Positions 8,519 through 17,587 are shown, counted from the stretch's first letter. The stretch is DNA of 64,000 nucleotides from Ureibacillus sinduriensis BLB-1 = JCM 15800 (GCF_000772955.1 NZ_JPVO01000043.1:55777-119776); one strand, 5' to 3'. Numbers and translations: made by a program. Notes: generated from the letters alone by a model not told the origin.

Positions 8519-9904
8519 ATGGTTCATTTGTATAAAGAAGTGCAGCCTACGGATCATTTTGAAATAAGTCTCCCTCATTTTCTTTCAACAAATGAACGCC
8601 AATTGCTAACATTGTTCTATCAACCCTTAACAGGCCCCGAACCAATCAGTTTATACTTAACTCTTTGGGCTGAAGGGGAAGATTTACATAATCATTCTAT
8701 GACCCATTACTATTTAATGAACGTTTTGAGTATGCCGATCGGGAAGATTTTTGAGGCACGAATTGCCCTAGAGGCAATTGGTTTACTTCGAACATGGCGA
8801 AAGGATGAAGAGGATAGTCGCCGGTTTATTTATGAATTAATCCGTCCGCTAGAAGCAGCGGCATTTTTTCAAGATCCTTTGCTATCGATGTTCTTATTCT
8901 CGAAGATTGGTGAGCAAGCATACCGGAAATTACGAAGACGTTTTACGAAAACGATCAATAAAGACACGTTTAAAGAGGTTTCCCGTTCATTTATTGATGT
9001 GTATAAACCAGTACATATGAATGTACCGAAGGATTTTGCGGAGATGAACGAAGGAAGGAAACAGGATTACCCATTTTATTTCGAACAGTTTGATTTTAAT
9101 TTGCTGCTGTCAGGGTTATCGGAAAACTTGATTCCTTCAAGCAGTATTACAGCTGAAGTGAAGGAAATTATAGCAAAGCTTGCCTTTCTTTATCACCTGT
9201 CTCCTTTGGATATGCAAAAGGTTGTTATTTTGGCGCTGGATGATAACATGCAGATTTCGAACGACCGATTAAAAAAAGCGGCCGCGGATTATTATAAGTT
9301 GACGGTTTCCAAGGATGCTCCAAAAATGGAAAAAACCTTTGTCCAAAGCGAACAGCCTCAAACTGCCAGTAAGGCAACCAAAGAGCAGGAACTTCAGATT
9401 TATCTTGAAACAACGCCACCCCTTCAAGTGTTGAAAGATATAAATAACGGAAAAGAGCCATTGCCATCATCGGTTGAACTTGCTGAAGATTTAATAATGA
9501 AGCATGGAATGCCGATAGGTGTAGTAAATGTTCTTTTGGAATATGTCATGCTCACAACAGATATGAAACTCCCACGTAAATATGTGGAAAGAATTGCCGA
9601 TCATTGGATGAGGAAAAATTTGAAAACTGCCAAAGAAGCAATGGATTTGGCACGAACTGAAAGAGATCAGTATACAAAGTGGAAAAATGAAAACGACAAT
9701 AAGGCACAAGGAACTAAACGAAATAACACGGGCTATAAAAACCAAGCGAGACAGAGTAAAGAAATAATCCCTGAGTGGTTTTATAAACGCAATAAACAAG
9801 ACGAAGCGAAGCAACAGCCCGATATTGAAAAACAGAAGTCAACCGAGGAACGACGTAAAAAGATTTTGGAAGCGTTGGGTCAATCAGATGGAGAGGTGAA
9901 TTAA
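8519..9904 (+). CDS. dnaB: replication initiation and membrane attachment protein DnaB (Bacillus type)
   Basis: 461 residues, close to the ~470 of B. subtilis DnaB, which is unrelated to E. coli DnaB helicase. It recruits helicase loader DnaI and the helicase to DnaA- or PriA-marked origins and attaches the origin region to the membrane. The N-terminal winged-helix-like segment (YKEVQPTDHFEISLPHFLS) and the C-terminal DnaD-like domain (around GMPIGVVNVLLEYVM and YVERIADHWMRKNLKTA) are visible, followed by a charged low-complexity tail. Start ATG has a GGAGGG site. Its final codons contain the strong ribosome binding site GAGAGGTG for dnaI. Confidence 0.95.
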   Translation: MVHLYKEVQPTDHFEISLPHFLSTNERQLLTLFYQPLTGPEPISLYLTLWAEGEDLHNHSMTHYYLMNVLSMPIGKIFEARIALEAIGLLRTWRKDEEDSRRFIYELIRPLEAAAFFQDPLLSMFLFSKIGEQAYRKLRRRFTKTINKDTFKEVSRSFIDVYKPVHMNVPKDFAEMNEGRKQDYPFYFEQFDFNLLLSGLSENLIPSSSITAEVKEIIAKLAFLYHLSPLDMQKVVILALDDNMQISNDRLKKAAADYYKLTVSKDAPKMEKTFVQSEQPQTASKATKEQELQIYLETTPPLQVLKDINNGKEPLPSSVELAEDLIMKHGMPIGVVNVLLEYVMLTTDMKLPRKYVERIADHWMRKNLKTAKEAMDLARTERDQYTKWKNENDNKAQGTKRNNTGYKNQARQSKEIIPEWFYKRNKQDEAKQQPDIEKQKSTEERRKKILEALGQSDGEVN

Positions 9905-9905
9905 A

Positions 9906-10841
9906 ATCGAACCTATAAATAAAGCGCTGAATAGAGTGATAAATATGCCATCTTTTCAAGAACGGTATGAAAAAATGAGACGAGAAATTTTGGAAAATGC
10001 ACAAGTGCAAAAGTTTTTGGAAGAAAACGACACGCTTGTCAATAAAGAGATGGTTGAGCGGAGCTTGACAACATTACATGAGTATATTTCCCAAAGCCAT
10101 TCTTGCTGCGGCTGCGATAACACCGATCACTGCACAAACAACTTGAATGGATTTGTTCCAAAGCTTTCAATTATTCGCAATTCCATTGAAATTGAATACT
10201 ATAAATGTGAACAAAAACTGATCGAGGAAGAAAGACGCGAATCGGCGAAGATGATCTCAAGCATGTACATGCCAAAAGATGTTTTAAGAGCTAGAGTGAA
10301 AGATTTACTGAATAATGATTCGCAAATGGATGTAGCGGAATTAGCCACGAAATTCATTCAAAGAGTGAAAGAAACAGGTAAATTGCCTTCAAAGGGTCTA
10401 TTTATCTATGGTCCATTCGGTGTAGGGAAATCCTTTGTGCTTGGTGCAATTGCGAATGAACTGGCTAGTTTAAAAATCCGCTCGGTTGTTGTATTTGTCC
10501 CTGAATTTTTAAGTGAAATGAAGCAAGCAATTTCTGATAACTCGCTTCAGGAAAAAGTTGATTTTGTAAAAAAAGCGCCGGTTTTAATGCTGGATGATCT
10601 TGGTGCCGAGACGTTGTCCACTTGGACCCGCGATGAAATCTTGGGAACAATTCTACACTATCGGATGGCGGAAGAACTACCGACATTTATTACTTCCAAT
10701 TTCGATTATGACGGTTTGGAAAATCACTTGGCCAATTCGCAAAAAGGCGGCGTTGAGGTTGTGAAGGCCGCCCGGATTATGGAACGTATTAAGGCAACTA
10801 CTGCCCCGATTCAACTGGAAGGTACAAATCGCAGGCTTTAA
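9906..10841 (+). CDS. dnaI: primosomal protein DnaI (helicase loader), apparent AUC start
   Basis: Loads the replicative helicase during initiation. The N-terminal zinc-binding region has CCGC, a following HC pair and YYKC. The AAA+ domain shows Walker A GPFGVGKS, Walker B VLMLDDLGAE and a sensor segment FITSNFDYDGL. I place the start at ATC 9906: GAGAGGTG lies 7 nt upstream, and the frame then reads (M)EPINKALNRV, matching the MEPI N-terminus of B. subtilis DnaI. Later in-frame starts, GTG 9936 and ATG 9945, lack a good ribosome binding site. The start overlaps the dnaB end region by only one intervening base, so translation is probably coupled. Confidence 0.93.
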   Translation: MEPINKALNRVINMPSFQERYEKMRREILENAQVQKFLEENDTLVNKEMVERSLTTLHEYISQSHSCCGCDNTDHCTNNLNGFVPKLSIIRNSIEIEYYKCEQKLIEEERRESAKMISSMYMPKDVLRARVKDLLNNDSQMDVAELATKFIQRVKETGKLPSKGLFIYGPFGVGKSFVLGAIANELASLKIRSVVVFVPEFLSEMKQAISDNSLQEKVDFVKKAPVLMLDDLGAETLSTWTRDEILGTILHYRMAEELPTFITSNFDYDGLENHLANSQKGGVEVVKAARIMERIKATTAPIQLEGTNRRL

Positions 10842-10862
10842 ATAAAAAAATTGAATTGAATG

Positions 10863-10891
10863 TTGCAATTTTAAAAGTTCGAGCGTATACT
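10863..10891 (+). promoter_or_regulatory. thrS leader promoter
   Basis: -35 TTGCAA (10863-10868), 17-bp spacer, -10 TATACT (10886-10891). It precedes the T-box leader. Confidence 0.75.
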
Positions 10892-10899
10892 ACATTGTA

Positions 10900-11156
10900 A
10901 TTAATCAATATTTAAATGCTTTGATAAGGACAACAAGTTTGTGTAACCGACTCTATAAGAGAAGGAAGCCTTGGCTGGAAGCTTCCGAGTACGAACACTT
11001 GCTTTACTACCTTTGAGCATCGGCGGGGACAATCCGCTGACGTTATTCGGTACGTTAACCGACCTTGAGCTTCGTCTGATAACATGTTATCGGAAGGAAG
11101 AAGGGTGGAACCACGAGCATACGCGTCGTCCCTTTCATAGGGATGGCGCTTTTTTT
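10900..11156 (+). promoter_or_regulatory. T-box riboswitch controlling thrS
   Basis: The conserved T-box sequence AGGGTGGAACCACG is at 11102-11115. It is followed by a terminator stem (about 11123-11133 with 11139-11149) and a T run to 11156. Upstream, Stem I is recognisable from the GGAAGCC...GGCT...GCTTCC pairing around 10966-10985. A plausible specifier ACC (Thr) is at 11009-11011, in the 3' side of Stem I. Uncharged tRNA-Thr would stabilise the antiterminator and allow thrS transcription. The precise specifier is my reading, not proven. Confidence 0.92.
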
Positions 11157-11188
11157 ATTGGGAAAAGCTTGCTGTTGATGGAAACAGA

Positions 11189-11235
11189 GATTCACTCCAT
11201 AGGGACTTTTGCCTCTTGGAAAGATGGAGTGAATC
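11189..11235 (+). repeat. 12-bp perfect inverted repeat in the thrS 5' UTR
   Basis: GATTCACTCCAT (11189-11200) and ATGGAGTGAATC (11224-11235) can form a 12-bp stem with a 23-nt loop. It lies between the T-box terminator and the thrS ribosome binding site, has no T run, and so is not a terminator. It may protect the processed mRNA 5' end. Confidence 0.6.
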
Positions 11236-11318
11236 GAGAATCTAGACGCCGCAGCCAATCAATAAAATAAAGGCTTGTTCAAATGCATAAGAATATTTTT
11301 GGAAAAGGAGTAATACAC

Positions 11319-13250
11319 ATGTCAGAAATCATTCAATTAACTTTCCCGGACGGTGCCATCAAAGAATTTGAGCGTGGCATTTCAACTGCCGATGTTGCAG
11401 GATCAATCAGCCCTGGACTAAAAAAACAAGCATTGGCGGGTAAATTGAACGGTACGCTAATCGATTTGAAAACACCGATTGAAGAAAATGGCAACATTGA
11501 AATCATTACACCAAAATCAGAGGAAGCGTTGGAAATCCTTCGTCACTCCACAGCGCACTTAACTGCGCAAGCTTTAAAACGTTTATACCCTGGCATTAAA
11601 TTGGGTATCGGCCCGGTAATTGAAGGTGGTTTCTACTATGATGTGGATGCATCGGAACCGATTTCGGCTGACGATTTCCCAAAAATCGAAAAAGAAATGA
11701 AAAAAATTATTGCTGAAAATATTGAAATTGAGCGTAGAGACGTTTCAAGAGATGACGCTCAAAAAATCTATGAAGAAATTAACGATGAATATAAATTGGA
11801 GCTTCTAGAAGCCATCCCGGCGGATGAGCAAGTTTCAATTTATTACCAAGGCGACTTCTTCGACCTTTGCCGAGGGATCCACGTGCCATCAACAGGTAAA
11901 CTGAAAGAATTTAAATTGCTTTCTTTAGCAGGTGCTTATTGGAGAGGAAACTCCGACAATAAAATGCTGCAACGTATTTATGGGACAGCCTTCTTTACTA
12001 AAGATGATTTAAAACATCATCTTCAAATGCTTGAAGAAGCTAAAGAGCGCGATCACCGCAAAATCGGAAAAGAACTGGAATTATTCACACTTTCGCAAAC
12101 TGTTGGCCAAGGGTTGCCGCTTTGGTTGCCAAATGGTGCAACAATCCGTCGTACGGTTGAGCGCTATATTGTCGATAAAGAATTGCGCTTAGGCTACAAA
12201 CATGTTTACACACCTGTGCTTGGCTCAAAACGTTTATACGAGACTTCAGGGCACTGGGAACACTACCAAGAAGATATGTTCCCGCCAATGGAAATGGATA
12301 ACGAAACATTGGTTCTTCGCCCAATGAACTGTCCACACCATATGATGGTTTATGCTAGCAGCATGCACTCTTACCGTGAGCTGCCGATTCGTATCGCAGA
12401 GCTTGGCACAATGCACCGTTATGAATCTTCCGGTGGTTTATCTGGTTTACAACGTGTTCGAGGCATGACTCTGAATGATGCACATATCTTCGTTCGTCCT
12501 GACCAAATCAAGGAAGAATTTAAACGTACAGTGGAATTGGTATTGGATGTTTACAAAGATTTCGAGTTAACAGACTATAAATTCCGTCTTTCATACCGTG
12601 ATCCTCAAGATACAGAGAAATACTTCGATGATGATGCTATGTGGGAAAAAGCCCAAAGCATGCTGAAAGAAGCGATGGATGACCTGGGCTTGGATTATTT
12701 CGAAGCAGAGGGCGAAGCAGCATTCTATGGTCCGAAATTGGATGTTCAAGTAAAAACGGCAATCGGTAAGGAAGAGACTTTATCTACAGTTCAACTTGAC
12801 TTCTTGCTGCCGGAACGTTTTGATTTATCGTATGTAGGCGAAGACGGAAAACCACATAGACCTGTTGTGATTCACCGTGGTGTCGTTTCAACAATGGAAC
12901 GCTTCATTGCCTTCTTGATTGAAGAATACAAAGGGGCATTCCCGACTTGGTTGGCACCGGTACAAGTTGAAATCATCCCTGTATCAAACGAAGTTCACTT
13001 CGATTATGCAAAACAAGTGGAAGAAAAACTAGTGGCAGCAGGAATTCGTGTGGAAATGGATTATCGCGAAGAAAAACTGGGCTATAAAATCCGTGAAGCG
13101 CAAATGAAGAAAATCCCTTACATGCTTGTATTAGGGGATAAAGAAATGGAAGCTGGGGATGTGAACATCCGTCGTTACGGCTCAAAAGATTCAGAAACTA
13201 TCTCTTTGGATAGCTTCTTGGAAATGATAAAAGCAGAAGCAAATAAATAA
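11319..13250 (+). CDS. thrS: threonyl-tRNA synthetase
   Basis: 643 residues, the same length as the B. subtilis enzyme. Residues 1-62 are the TGS domain ([17 protein letters not shown]); the editing domain contains HSTAHL; the class II core has the zinc-binding and active-site segments [10 protein letters not shown] and GLQRVRGMT; the C-terminal anticodon-binding domain follows [10 protein letters not shown]. Start ATG 11319 is chosen because an AAAAGGAG site precedes it and the family begins at this residue; an upstream in-frame ATG at 11283 has no site. Expression is set by the T-box leader, so it responds to tRNA-Thr charging. Confidence 0.98.
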   Translation: MSEIIQLTFPDGAIKEFERGISTADVAGSISPGLKKQALAGKLNGTLIDLKTPIEENGNIEIITPKSEEALEILRHSTAHLTAQALKRLYPGIKLGIGPVIEGGFYYDVDASEPISADDFPKIEKEMKKIIAENIEIERRDVSRDDAQKIYEEINDEYKLELLEAIPADEQVSIYYQGDFFDLCRGIHVPSTGKLKEFKLLSLAGAYWRGNSDNKMLQRIYGTAFFTKDDLKHHLQMLEEAKERDHRKIGKELELFTLSQTVGQGLPLWLPNGATIRRTVERYIVDKELRLGYKHVYTPVLGSKRLYETSGHWEHYQEDMFPPMEMDNETLVLRPMNCPHHMMVYASSMHSYRELPIRIAELGTMHRYESSGGLSGLQRVRGMTLNDAHIFVRPDQIKEEFKRTVELVLDVYKDFELTDYKFRLSYRDPQDTEKYFDDDAMWEKAQSMLKEAMDDLGLDYFEAEGEAAFYGPKLDVQVKTAIGKEETLSTVQLDFLLPERFDLSYVGEDGKPHRPVVIHRGVVSTMERFIAFLIEEYKGAFPTWLAPVQVEIIPVSNEVHFDYAKQVEEKLVAAGIRVEMDYREEKLGYKIREAQMKKIPYMLVLGDKEMEAGDVNIRRYGSKDSETISLDSFLEMIKAEANK

Positions 13251-13260
13251 AAATTAAAAA

Positions 13261-13295
13261 CTTGGATGAAAAGTGATTTTCATCCAAGCTTTTTT
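13261..13295. terminator. bidirectional terminator between thrS and the reverse-strand HAD gene
   Basis: A perfect 12-bp stem (CTTGGATGAAAA / TTTTCATCCAAG) has T-rich tails on both strands. Confidence 0.85.
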
Positions 13296-14025
13296 AATAA
13301 GCCGATTGATAAAAGTAGCTCCAGCCTTCTTGTATACCGGAAGCGAATGTATCTTTTGCAAAATATACATTCGGCAAATATCGATAACGTTTGATTTCAT
13401 CTTGGCAGTTGCCGACAATCACTGAAGGCAATCCTAATCTCAACATGTCAACATCGTTTCCGGAATCCCCAGCCACCAGTATTCTGAAATGTTCGGGTGC
13501 AAACTTTTGCAGTGCATATTTTAAGGCTTCCCCCTTATTCGTATGAGAAGGTAAAATGTCGACATCCCTGTTCGAGCTATACATTAAATAGAAAGCTATA
13601 CAGTAGAGTTTCAGCATTTCTTCAACTTCCTTAACATACCCTGGATCGTCCGGAATAGTAAATGATAATCGATAGTCGTTTGGCAACGGTTGGCGTTGTA
13701 ATTTATCGTACTGCTTTGTGACACTTAAAATGAGATCTGGATTCCAGTCGGCTGATGTAATCAAACGCCACTGCTCATCTTCTTTCAATTCAGGGCCGAT
13801 GTACATTGAAGCTCCCACATCACAGATTAAAATATCAGGTTTCGGCAGTTGCTGTTCCTCGATTAGTTCCAGGGCCGATGAATAATGTCTCCCTGTTAGA
13901 TAGATTAAAGAGATAGGTATTTTGTGTTCTTTGAAGTATGACCATAGTTGTTCGGACTTTTCCTTGTGTCCGACTAATGTATTATCTAGATCTGTTGCTA
14001 ATATTTCGTTACCTAGCAGTTTCAT
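13294..14025 (-). CDS. HAD-family phosphatase, sucrose-phosphate-phosphatase-like
   Basis: 243 residues. HAD motifs are complete: ATDLDNTLVG (D-x-D-x-T nucleophile), YLTGRH (motif II Thr), NKGEAL (motif III Lys) and GDSGNDVDML (motif IV), with a type IIB cap between motifs II and III. This pattern matches sucrose-6-phosphate and related disaccharide-phosphate phosphatases. Start ATG 14025 has a GAGGAG site; a longer frame from 14106 would read deep into the upstream gene. It overlaps the preceding glycosyltransferase gene by 17 bp, implying translational coupling, so it probably dephosphorylates that enzyme's product. The exact sugar cannot be told from sequence. Confidence 0.8.
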   Translation of the reverse strand: MKLLGNEILATDLDNTLVGHKEKSEQLWSYFKEHKIPISLIYLTGRHYSSALELIEEQQLPKPDILICDVGASMYIGPELKEDEQWRLITSADWNPDLILSVTKQYDKLQRQPLPNDYRLSFTIPDDPGYVKEVEEMLKLYCIAFYLMYSSNRDVDILPSHTNKGEALKYALQKFAPEHFRILVAGDSGNDVDMLRLGLPSVIVGNCQDEIKRYRYLPNVYFAKDTFASGIQEGWSYFYQSAY

Positions 14026-15223
14026 AAATTGTCTCCTCATAAAGGTGATTAATCTTTTTGGCGATTTGTTGCCATTTAAATTCTCTTTGTGCGAATTTAC
14101 GGGCATTGTTTTTCAATTCTTTTACAAATTGCGGTCTAGAAAGCAATTGGTACATCGATTCCGTTAATTTCGCAATATTGCCTTTAGTGACATGCAACCC
14201 TGTTTTGCCAGGGATGACAATATCCTTTAAACCTCCCACTTCCGAAGCAATGACAGGGCATCCGCATGCCTGTGCTTCAGCAGCCACCATACCGAATGAT
14301 TCGTAATAGGATGGGACTACGGTTGCCACTGCATTTTTGAAAAGATCTGCAAGTTCATCTTCGTTGCGTGGGCCCAAAAATTTGATTCGATCTTCCAGTC
14401 CTTTGATTTCTTGCCTCATTTTAGGGTCGTTTGGATAGAATTTATTTACATTCACACTTTGTGCTGTACCGCCTGCAATAAGCAGTTTTATGTTCTTAGG
14501 AATTTTCTTTTTCTCAACCAGTTCACGGAATGATTGAATTAATACAAAAATCCCTTTTGATTCTTCCAAACGTCCTACAAACAGGAAATAGTTTCCGAAC
14601 TCAAAAGGTCTTTTATATAAGCTGTGGTAAGTATCTGAAACACCTATTGGTACAATATGAATAGTTGCGGGTGATTCAACGGTCTCAAGAATCAATTGTT
14701 TTTCATTTGGGGTTGTGGCGATAATTTGATCTACCTCTGACAGGATCTTGTCCTCATAATAAAGGCGTCTATTGTCCTTCACTCCTGTGCCTAATTGCTT
14801 TGCAATTCCTAAAGAGTGATTCGTGTGGAACCAAGGCAAGCCAAACTCTTTTTTCACTTGTAAGCCAATGACACCTGATAACCAATAATGGGTATGGAGC
14901 AGCTCGTACTCCGATATATCAATCTTGTTTTTCATTTCTTTATAAAAGCTGGGTAGCAGATTAAACAATTCATTTTTATCGACATATCCTTTTTTTCCTG
15001 CAGCTAATCGGATAACCCGGCTATTTTTCCCGAATTGTTCGATTTGGGGAGCATTTTCCAGGCACCAATGTGTTACCACATCTACTGCATATCCCATATC
15101 TTCCAAAGATAATGCCAATTGACGAACGTAATTATTTTGGCCACCCGCCTGCTTGCTGCCGAGTGGAGCTAAGGGATCACCATGATCCGAGATAAATAGT
15201 ACTTTTTTTTGAAGCATACTCAT
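14009..15223 (-). CDS. GT4 glycosyltransferase, sucrose-phosphate-synthase-like
   Basis: 404 residues with the GT-B fold. The N-terminal half carries the GGQNNYVRQLALSL loop typical of sucrose-phosphate synthase and MshA relatives, followed by HTHYWLSG. The C-terminal half has FVGRLEESKG and the nucleotide-sugar motif ESFGMVAAEAQACGCPV (E-x7-E). Paired with an overlapping disaccharide-phosphate phosphatase, it probably makes a non-reducing disaccharide phosphate such as sucrose-phosphate, or mannosylfructose-phosphate; the pairing is seen, the product is inferred. Start ATG 15223 has a GGAGG site 5 nt upstream; ATG 15217 is a second option. A candidate sigma-B promoter precedes it. Confidence 0.8.
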   Translation of the reverse strand: MSMLQKKVLFISDHGDPLAPLGSKQAGGQNNYVRQLALSLEDMGYAVDVVTHWCLENAPQIEQFGKNSRVIRLAAGKKGYVDKNELFNLLPSFYKEMKNKIDISEYELLHTHYWLSGVIGLQVKKEFGLPWFHTNHSLGIAKQLGTGVKDNRRLYYEDKILSEVDQIIATTPNEKQLILETVESPATIHIVPIGVSDTYHSLYKRPFEFGNYFLFVGRLEESKGIFVLIQSFRELVEKKKIPKNIKLLIAGGTAQSVNVNKFYPNDPKMRQEIKGLEDRIKFLGPRNEDELADLFKNAVATVVPSYYESFGMVAAEAQACGCPVIASEVGGLKDIVIPGKTGLHVTKGNIAKLTESMYQLLSRPQFVKELKNNARKFAQREFKWQQIAKKINHLYEETIYETAR

Positions 15224-15337
15224 ACCTACCTCCGTTTTGTTGTCATTTGATGAATTTGAATTTTCAAAGTTACTTTGAAACGCTCCCCTATGTCCATCCA
15301 TCCTTTTCATAAAAAGAGAAGAGAGGTTGTAAATTTT

Positions 15338-15362
15338 CTTCCCTTCAAACGTTTCGTTAAAC
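15338..15362 (-). promoter_or_regulatory. candidate sigma-B promoter for the glycosyltransferase/phosphatase pair
   Basis: On the reverse strand GTTTAA and GGGAAG are separated by 13 bp, close to the sigma-B consensus GTTT-N12-15-GGGWAW (one mismatch). The transcript would carry a ~105-nt leader. Confidence 0.35.
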
Positions 15363-15524
15363 ATTTTTTGACAAATTAAATTAGAAATTTACAAAATCTT
15401 AAAACCCATAGAACGATGATAAATAAAAAAATGAATACTAGTTGCTTTTTAAAATAAAATGTGTTTAAATAAATTGTTGCTAAATATCAATGACAACTCT
15501 TTTAAAGCAAGATCTTAAAATCTC

Positions 15525-15553
15525 TTGACTTTAAGGTGAATGATTGTTATCAT
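15525..15553 (+). promoter_or_regulatory. infC-rpmI-rplT promoter
   Basis: -35 TTGACT, exact 17-bp spacer, -10 TATCAT, just upstream of the L20 leader. Confidence 0.75.
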
Positions 15554-15587
15554 AGATATGGTTATGAATACATTTTATAGTTAAAGT

Positions 15588-15727
15588 AGAGGCTGCCCGC
15601 TTCTCACCTGAATGACGCTATTGCAGTTAACAGGTATTGACACGTTGAATTTTTTTGCGCTGACTAATGAGCGTATGAATATATAGCGGGCGGACATCTT
15701 CTTCAGAAATGTCCGTCCTTTTTTTAT
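15588..15727 (+). promoter_or_regulatory. L20 ribosomal protein leader with attenuator
   Basis: The region starts AGAGGCTGCCCGC and ends in a strong terminator hairpin (GGCGGACAT ... ATGTCCGTCC, then seven T). GCCCGC at 15595-15600 can pair with GCGGGC at 15686-15691, giving alternative folds. Position, length and fold fit the L20 leader that lets L20 repress infC-rpmI-rplT by premature termination in Bacillus. Confidence 0.85.
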
Positions 15728-15813
15728 GGACATACTTAGGAAGTGTACCGTTCAACCGGGCATATTTGCTCTTAACTCATGTATTCCCGACACAAACCTG
15801 GAGGTGGATTCGT

Positions 15814-16329
15814 ATTAGCAAAGACATGTATGTAAACGAAGGTATTCGCGCGCGTGAACTTCGTCTAATCGATCATAATGGTGATCAGCTAGGAGTTAAA
15901 TCTCGTAACGAAGCGTTAGAAATCGCCGCTCGTGTAAACTTGGATCTTGTCCTTGTGGCCCCTCAAGCTAAGCCACCAGTCGCACGTATTATGGACTATG
16001 GTAAGTTTAAGTTTGAACAGCAAAAGAAAGATCGTGAAATTCGTAAAAATTCAAAAGTTATCAATATGAAGGAAGTACGTTTAAGCCCTACAATTGATGA
16101 ACATGATTTCCAAACGAAATTGCGTAATGCCATTAAATTCCTGGAAAAGGGCGACAAAGTAAAATGTTCTATACGTTTTAAAGGTCGTGCCATTACTCAC
16201 AAGGAAATTGGTCAACGCGTTCTAGATCGCTTTGCTGAAGCTTGTACCGAAGTCGCAACGGTTGAACAAAAACCGAAGATGGAAGGCAGAAGCATGTTCT
16301 TAGTTCTTCAACCAAAGAACGAGAAATAG
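15814..16329 (+). CDS. infC: translation initiation factor IF-3, AUU start
   Basis: 171 residues. The protein binds 30S subunits, checks initiator tRNA and blocks 50S joining. Conserved segments are [31 protein letters not shown] and the C-terminal [16 protein letters not shown] and [15 protein letters not shown] chose ATT 15814 because GGAGGTGG lies 6 nt upstream and the product then begins (M)[12 protein letters not shown], as in other Bacillales. An upstream GTG at 15709 lies inside the attenuator hairpin and has no homology. The AUU start is the known autoregulatory device of infC: excess IF-3 rejects it. Confidence 0.95.
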   Translation: MSKDMYVNEGIRARELRLIDHNGDQLGVKSRNEALEIAARVNLDLVLVAPQAKPPVARIMDYGKFKFEQQKKDREIRKNSKVINMKEVRLSPTIDEHDFQTKLRNAIKFLEKGDKVKCSIRFKGRAITHKEIGQRVLDRFAEACTEVATVEQKPKMEGRSMFLVLQPKNEK

Positions 16330-16362
16330 TAAACCCTTGAATAGTTTAGGAGGAAATTCGAA

Positions 16363-16563
16363 ATGCCAAAAATGAAAACTCACCGTGGCGCTGCGAAGCG
16401 TTTCAAAAAAACGGGCAAAGGAAAATTGAAATTTGACCGTGCGTACGGAAGTCACTTATTCGCAAACAAATCTACAAAAGCAAAACGTCACCTACGTAAA
16501 GCGAAAGTTGCTTCATCTGGGGATTTCAAACGCATCAAATCTTTATTAACTTACATGAAATAA
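16363..16563 (+). CDS. rpmI: 50S ribosomal protein L35
   Basis: 66 residues, very basic, beginning [20 protein letters not shown], the L35 signature. Start ATG has an AGGAGG site. It is the middle gene of the infC-rpmI-rplT operon and is under the L20 leader. Confidence 0.99.
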   Translation: MPKMKTHRGAAKRFKKTGKGKLKFDRAYGSHLFANKSTKAKRHLRKAKVASSGDFKRIKSLLTYMK

Positions 16564-16608
16564 TTTTTATGTATAAATGAACGTAAATTAAACATTCGAA
16601 AGAATTAG

Positions 16609-16983
<375 letters not shown>

Positions 16984-17008
16984 TTAACTTTCCACAATTT
17001 TGTGGGTG

Positions 17009-17073
17009 TGCACCGAAAGCATAGCGGAAGTTGCAAAGTTAAATTCTGCACCGAAAGCTTAGCGACAGGTGCA
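17009..17073 (+). repeat. pair of 27-bp imperfect repeats, palindromic ends
   Basis: Copies at 17009-17035 and 17047-17073 agree at 23 of 27 positions. Each begins TGCACCGAAAGC. The second copy ends in GGTGCA, so it can form a 6-bp stem with a 15-nt loop; the first is nearly as palindromic. They sit in the 3' UTR of rplT. Confidence 0.7.
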
Positions 17074-17125
17074 AAAAGTACAACATCACATTTACATAAT
17101 CAGATGTAAAGTGAACATATAAATA

Positions 17126-17160
17126 AAAAGGCTGGTAGGACTTCCTATCAGCCTTTTTAT
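17126..17160 (+). terminator. rplT operon terminator
   Basis: Stem AAGGCTGGTAGGA / TTCCTATCAGCCTT (one G-U pair) followed by TTTTTATTT. Confidence 0.88.
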
Positions 17161-17244
17161 TTAAAAATGGGTTTTAATTAATACGAAATTGGACAGCGAT
17201 TTTTTGAAAATCGTGTTTTCTACTATAGAAAGAAGGCATTTTCT

Positions 17245-17514
17245 ATGGAATTAGCATTTTTAACATATGTTGGCGTAATGTCAGTCGTGCTCTGCGTTTT
17301 TATGTATATCGATAAATCACGGGCAAGAAAGCACGAATGGCGCATTTCTGAAAAATCTTTATTTACCCTGGCTATCCTTGGAGGGGCTTGTGGAGGTGTG
17401 TTAGGAATGTATTTATTCCGCCACAAAACCAAACATAACTCCTTCGCATTTGGTTTTCCGATCATTGCAGCCCTTCAGATTTTCGTTGTCGTAAGAATTT
17501 TTAACATATTCTAG
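17245..17514 (+). CDS. ysdA: DUF1294 family membrane protein (YsdA-like)
   Basis: 89 residues with three hydrophobic segments (about 3-20, 38-58, 68-87). The pattern YIDKSRARKHEWRISEKSL then LGGACGGVLGMYLFRHKTKH is the DUF1294 signature. Position directly after rplT matches ysdA of B. subtilis. Function is unknown in the family. Start ATG is preceded by an AGAAAGAAGG site. A terminator follows, so it is a single-gene unit. Confidence 0.92.
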   Translation: MELAFLTYVGVMSVVLCVFMYIDKSRARKHEWRISEKSLFTLAILGGACGGVLGMYLFRHKTKHNSFAFGFPIIAALQIFVVVRIFNIF

Positions 17515-17528
17515 ATTCATATAAAACT

Positions 17529-17561
17529 GCCGGTTCATATTAGGATGAACGGCTTTTTTTA
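17529..17561 (+). terminator. ysdA terminator
   Basis: Stem GCCGGTTCAT / ATGAACGGC with one bulged base, followed by seven T. Confidence 0.8.
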
Positions 17562-17587
17562 TTGTGAAAAGGAAATAACACGCTTGA

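Noticed and set aside
10971..11270. 99-codon frame inside the thrS leader
   Set aside because: It overlaps the T-box core, terminator and antiterminator, which explain the sequence; there is no ribosome binding site.
15709..15813. Upstream GTG start for infC
   Set aside because: It falls in the attenuator hairpin and has no homology; the ATT at 15814 with GGAGGTGG fits.
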